Source of the DNA: Microbacterium album
GTDB taxonomy: Bacteria > Actinomycetota > Actinomycetes > Actinomycetales > Microbacteriaceae
DNA length: 64,000 bases
Assembly (NCBI RefSeq): GCF_014643695.1
Contig: NZ_BMJY01000001.1
Location: 248,001-312,000 of the forward strand
Direction: 5' to 3'
This document shows, piece by piece, positions 61,303-64,000 of this stretch. The notes under the pieces are model-generated. The model was not told where the DNA came from, did no database searches, and was given only the letters and a program-made list of their open reading frames with translations. The translations under genes were made by a program, and so were the position numbers. Every line of letters begins with the position of its first letter. Positions within the stretch are counted from its first letter, which is position 1.

Positions 61303-62334
61303 TCACTCGTCGTCCGTGCTCTGGATGAGGCGCCGCGTCGCACGCTCGAGCGCGTCCTGCCTCTCGCGGTCCGAGCGATAGCGGCGCCGCACGGCCGCGC
61401 GGATCGTCCGCCCCTCCTCGTACGCGGAGACCACGCGCGGGTCGACGTAGGACGCCCGTGCCAGCGTCGGCGTGTTTCCCAGGAATGCCGCGACGTCGCG
61501 CATGGCGTCGGTGACGACGCGGCGGCGGCGTGTGACTCCGCCGCGCCCCGACCGCTCGAGTGCCTCGGCGCCCTCGGCGATCGACACCGCCGCGAGCACG
61601 GTGGCGTGCCACGTCCGGAAGTCCTTCGCCGTGGCGTCCATGCCGGTCACGTCCCGGACATACTCGTTGACGATCGCGGGGGTGACGGGATGCCAGCGCT
61701 CGTCGCGGTAGGCGAGCAGCGTCTCGCCCGCGTCCTCGCCGCGGCGGCGGCGCAGGCTCTCGACCGCGCGCGTCACCTCGGCGTCCGCGATCTCGATCCG
61801 GTGGGCGACGCCGGACTTGCCGGTGAAGGCGAACACGAGGACGTCTCCGCGCCGGGCGACGTGGTCGCGCCGCAGGGTCGTGAGCCCGAAGCTCCCGTGC
61901 GCGTCGGCGTAGACGTCGTTGCCGATGCGGAAGCAGCCGAGGTCGAGCAGGCGCACGGCGAGCGCGCAGGCGCGGTCGCGCGTGAGGGCGTCGAGCGCGA
62001 GGTCCGCCTCCACGCGCGGGCGCGCCCGCGCCAGCGCGCGACCGAACCCGAGCACGCGGTCGAACTTCTCGGCGTCGCGGCGCGTGCGCCAATGCGGGTG
62101 GTACAGGTACTGCCGGCGCCCCGCGGCGTCCGTGCCGACGGCCTGCAGGTGCCCGTTGGGGTGCGGGCACACCCAGACGTCGCGCCATGCGGGCGGGACC
62201 GCGAGAGAGCGCACGCGCTCGGCGTCCTCGGGCGGCAGCCGGTCACCGTGCTCGTCGAGATAGACGAAGCCCCGGCCCGCGCGCCGGCGGGTCCAGCCCG
62301 GCTGATCGGGCGACGTGCGGCGCAGACGCACCAT
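61303..62334 (-). CDS. DNA topoisomerase IB
   Basis: A 343-residue eukaryote-like bacterial type IB topoisomerase (vaccinia family). The N-terminal domain contains IRRRAG-like RRRAGRGFVYLDEHG and PPAWRDVWVCPHPNGHLQAVGTD. The catalytic domain has RIGND, TLRRDHV and FTGKSG. The tyrosine nucleophile is in NTPTLARASYVDPRVV (about 288-303). It relaxes supercoils. It is co-transcribed with the phosphatase gene 14 bp upstream. Confidence 0.92.
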   Translation of the reverse strand: MVRLRRTSPDQPGWTRRRAGRGFVYLDEHGDRLPPEDAERVRSLAVPPAWRDVWVCPHPNGHLQAVGTDAAGRRQYLYHPHWRTRRDAEKFDRVLGFGRALARARPRVEADLALDALTRDRACALAVRLLDLGCFRIGNDVYADAHGSFGLTTLRRDHVARRGDVLVFAFTGKSGVAHRIEIADAEVTRAVESLRRRRGEDAGETLLAYRDERWHPVTPAIVNEYVRDVTGMDATAKDFRTWHATVLAAVSIAEGAEALERSGRGGVTRRRRVVTDAMRDVAAFLGNTPTLARASYVDPRVVSAYEEGRTIRAAVRRRYRSDRERQDALERATRRLIQSTDDE

Positions 62335-62348
62335 GCGGCCGCCCGGGC

Positions 62349-62930
62349 TCAGCCCCGGGCCTCCGCGGGCACCAGCTCGACGTGCTCGGTGAGGGCGAGC
62401 TCGCCGTCGACGAAGCGGAAGACGTTGCTCGCGCCGTTCTCGACGCGCTCGCCCGGGCGCGGCAGGCGGCCGCCCGAGGCGTGCGTGAGCAGCGCCCGGA
62501 TGACGCCGCCGTGTGCGACGACGATGGTCGGGACGTCGTCGTCCCGGGAGGCGATGTCGCGGACCGCGGCGAGCGCGCGCTCCGTGACGTGCTCCGGGGC
62601 CTCCGCCCCGGGCACGGGGCCGGTGCCGTACGCCTCGCGATAGTCGGTCACGATCATGCCCTCGCCGTCGCCGTAGTCGCGCTCGACCAGACCCGCGTGC
62701 GTCTCGGGCTCCTCCAGACCGAGGACGGCCGCGATGATCCGCGCGGTCTCGTGCGCGCGCTGGAGCGGGCTCGCGACCACGCGGCCGTAGCCGCCGTCGC
62801 GCAGCCGCTCGGCGGCGTCGCGCGCCTGGCCGCGGCCGGTGTCGTTGAGGGGCACATCCGTGCGGCCCTGAATGCGCTGGGCGCGGTTCCAGTCGGTCTG
62901 TCCGTGGCGCACGAGAGCGAGGATCGTCAC
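62349..62930 (-). CDS. Histidine phosphatase family protein
   Basis: A 193-residue phosphoglycerate-mutase-like enzyme. RHGQTDWN holds the nucleophile His (about 9); GRTDVPLNDTG, SPLQRAHETA, and IVVAHGGVIRAL with the second His complete the fold. The GTG is 7 nt after a TAGGCT box (62938-62943, minus). The substrate is unknown. Confidence 0.92.
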   Translation of the reverse strand: MTILALVRHGQTDWNRAQRIQGRTDVPLNDTGRGQARDAAERLRDGGYGRVVASPLQRAHETARIIAAVLGLEEPETHAGLVERDYGDGEGMIVTDYREAYGTGPVPGAEAPEHVTERALAAVRDIASRDDDVPTIVVAHGGVIRALLTHASGGRLPRPGERVENGASNVFRFVDGELALTEHVELVPAEARG

Positions 62931-63009
62931 GCCAGCGAGCCTAGGGCACGTCGCATGTGTCCTCGCCGGGAGCCGCTGCCCCGCGACGGGGGAAGGGCAG
63001 GGCGCCGCG

Positions 63010-63861
63010 TCAGCGTGCGGCGGGCAGAGCGTGCGCGAGGGACGCGAGCACCTCCGTCGCGCCGGCGTCGACCTTGACCGTCGCGCGGCCGTCGCCGCGC
63101 GTGTCGCCCCGGTTCACGATCACGACCGGCAGCCGGCGCCGGCGCGCACGCTCCAGCAGCCGGATTCCCGAGTTGACCACGAGCGACGAGCCGGCGATCA
63201 GCAGGGCCTCGCTGTCACGCACGAGCTGCTCGGCCTCGCGGAACTTCTCGGCCGGGATGAACTCGCCGAAGAAGACCACGTCCGGCTTGAGCATGCCCCC
63301 GCACACGCTGCAGTCCGGAATGGCGAAGCCCTCCGCGGACTCGGGGAGCACGTCCCCGTCGGGGCCGAGCCTGACGTTCTCCGGCACGGTGATCCACGGG
63401 TTGTCCCGCTCGAGGCGCTCGGCGATGTCGCGCCGGTCGAACACCTGGCCGCAGTGCGTGCAGAAGACCCGGCGCATGGTGCCGTGCAGCTCCACCACGC
63501 GGTGGCTGCCCGCGCGTACGTGCAGGCCGTCGACGTTCTGTGTGACGACTCCGGACACGATGCCGTCCCGTTCGAGCGCCGCGAGGGCCGTGTGCCCCTC
63601 GTTCGGCGTGGCGGCGGAGAAGGCGCGCCAGCCCAGGTGCGAGCCGACCCAGTACCGGCGTCGGGCGGCCTCGTCGCTCAGGAAGGTCTGCGCGGTCATG
63701 GGGGTGCGACGCGGCGCGCCCTGGCCCCGGTAATCCGGGATCCCCGAGTCGGTCGAGACCCCGGCTCCCGTCAGCACGGCCACGCGCAGGCCCGCGAGGG
63801 CCTCGATCGCGCGTCCGACCGCGGCCGTGGCGTCGGCATCGAGGTCGTGAGCGAGAGGCAC
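63010..63861 (-). CDS. Sir2-family NAD-dependent protein deacetylase
   Basis: A 283-residue sirtuin. GAGVSTDSGIPDYRG (about 32-46) binds NAD, TQNVDGLH and the catalytic HGT follow. Two Cys pairs, CTHCG and CSVCGG, bind structural zinc. The region GAGVS...IPDYRGQGAP with RRTPMTAQTF resembles class II-like actinobacterial sirtuins. GTG 63861 is 6 nt after TAGACT (63868-63873, minus). Confidence 0.93.
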   Translation of the reverse strand: MPLAHDLDADATAAVGRAIEALAGLRVAVLTGAGVSTDSGIPDYRGQGAPRRTPMTAQTFLSDEAARRRYWVGSHLGWRAFSAATPNEGHTALAALERDGIVSGVVTQNVDGLHVRAGSHRVVELHGTMRRVFCTHCGQVFDRRDIAERLERDNPWITVPENVRLGPDGDVLPESAEGFAIPDCSVCGGMLKPDVVFFGEFIPAEKFREAEQLVRDSEALLIAGSSLVVNSGIRLLERARRRRLPVVIVNRGDTRGDGRATVKVDAGATEVLASLAHALPAAR

Positions 63862-63941
63862 GCAGCGAGTCTAAGTCGTGGCCGGCGGGAGGGGTGCGGA
63901 GCGCGAGCGGATCGGGTCCGCGCGTGCGGGATGCTGGAGGG

Positions 63942-64000
63942 ATGAGGATCGAGCGCATCGAGGACGCCGCGGACGTGCGGCTGGCGGACTACCGGGATCT
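63942..64000 (+). CDS. TrmH/SpoU-family RNA methyltransferase (start only)
   Basis: Only 19 codons are in the window: MRIERIEDAADVRLADYRDL. The pattern D-x-R-LADYRDL near the start is typical of actinobacterial SpoU-type rRNA/tRNA 2'-O-methyltransferases. An ATG at 63931 is out of frame. The identification rests on this short stretch. Confidence 0.55.
   Translation, partial: MRIERIEDAADVRLADYRD

Overview
The window is a high-GC actinobacterial chromosome segment, most like Microbacteriaceae (Microbacterium or a close relative). The evidence is the very high GC content, many GTG starts, 4-bp ATGA/GTGA overlaps throughout operons, TAnnnT -10 boxes lying 6-9 nt from start codons (leaderless mRNAs), an OpcA/Zwf/Pgi/Tal/Tkt cluster beside ctaB, a sufBD-Rieske-sufC operon, a DUF222/HNH gene, and a BioQ-type biotin regulator. 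No tRNA, rRNA, CRISPR array or insertion sequence was recognised.

Layout. 1-6846 (minus): pentose-phosphate/glycolysis operon tkt-tal-pgi-zwf-opcA (opcA runs off the left edge). 7149-15362: haem pathway genes ctaB (plus) and ctaA (minus), separated by about 6 kb of accessory genes: an MFS exporter, a PEBP-family protein, and a minus-strand operon phnD-phnC-phnE-tyrosine phosphatase-tetR. 15589-20929: SUF iron-sulfur assembly operon followed by a MalY/PatB C-S lyase. 20930-21526: repeat-rich intergenic region, then a DUF222 HNH endonuclease gene. 22979-27869: iron-box-controlled siderophore uptake operon (SIP reductase, two FecCD permeases, ATPase, binding lipoprotein).

28004-47859 is a catabolic island. 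A minus-strand operon (MaoC, SDR, AMP-ligase, acyl-CoA dehydrogenase) diverges from a plus-strand operon made of a NitT/TauT-type ABC importer, a UGSC-family protein with a Cys-Gly-Ser-Cys motif and its partner, an SDR, a fused CoA-transferase and a CouO-like amidohydrolase. It continues with an IclR regulator, a complete Opp/Dpp peptide-type importer and a zinc alcohol dehydrogenase. A palindrome TTCCGC-N3-GCGGAA, exact or near-exact, sits in five or more control regions across this island, which suggests one IclR regulon. The substrate is unknown. The enzymes fit uptake of a small organic acid or amide, CoA activation, beta-oxidation-like steps and hydrolytic cleavage of a beta-ketoacyl-CoA. 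The UGSC pair is the least understood part and is the best candidate here for an undescribed system.

48138-50716: biotin uptake (BioQ-like TetR with two TGAAC-N3-GTTCA boxes, bioY-bioM-bioN). 50852-64000: housekeeping genes: an ABC-F protein, PfpI, a lipoprotein, SURF1 with two small neighbours, FabG, hydrolases, SerB, an ABC ATPase, type-B ribosomal protein L31, a DnaQ-like exonuclease, an Lrp regulator, topoisomerase IB, a histidine phosphatase, a sirtuin and the start of a SpoU-type RNA methyltransferase.
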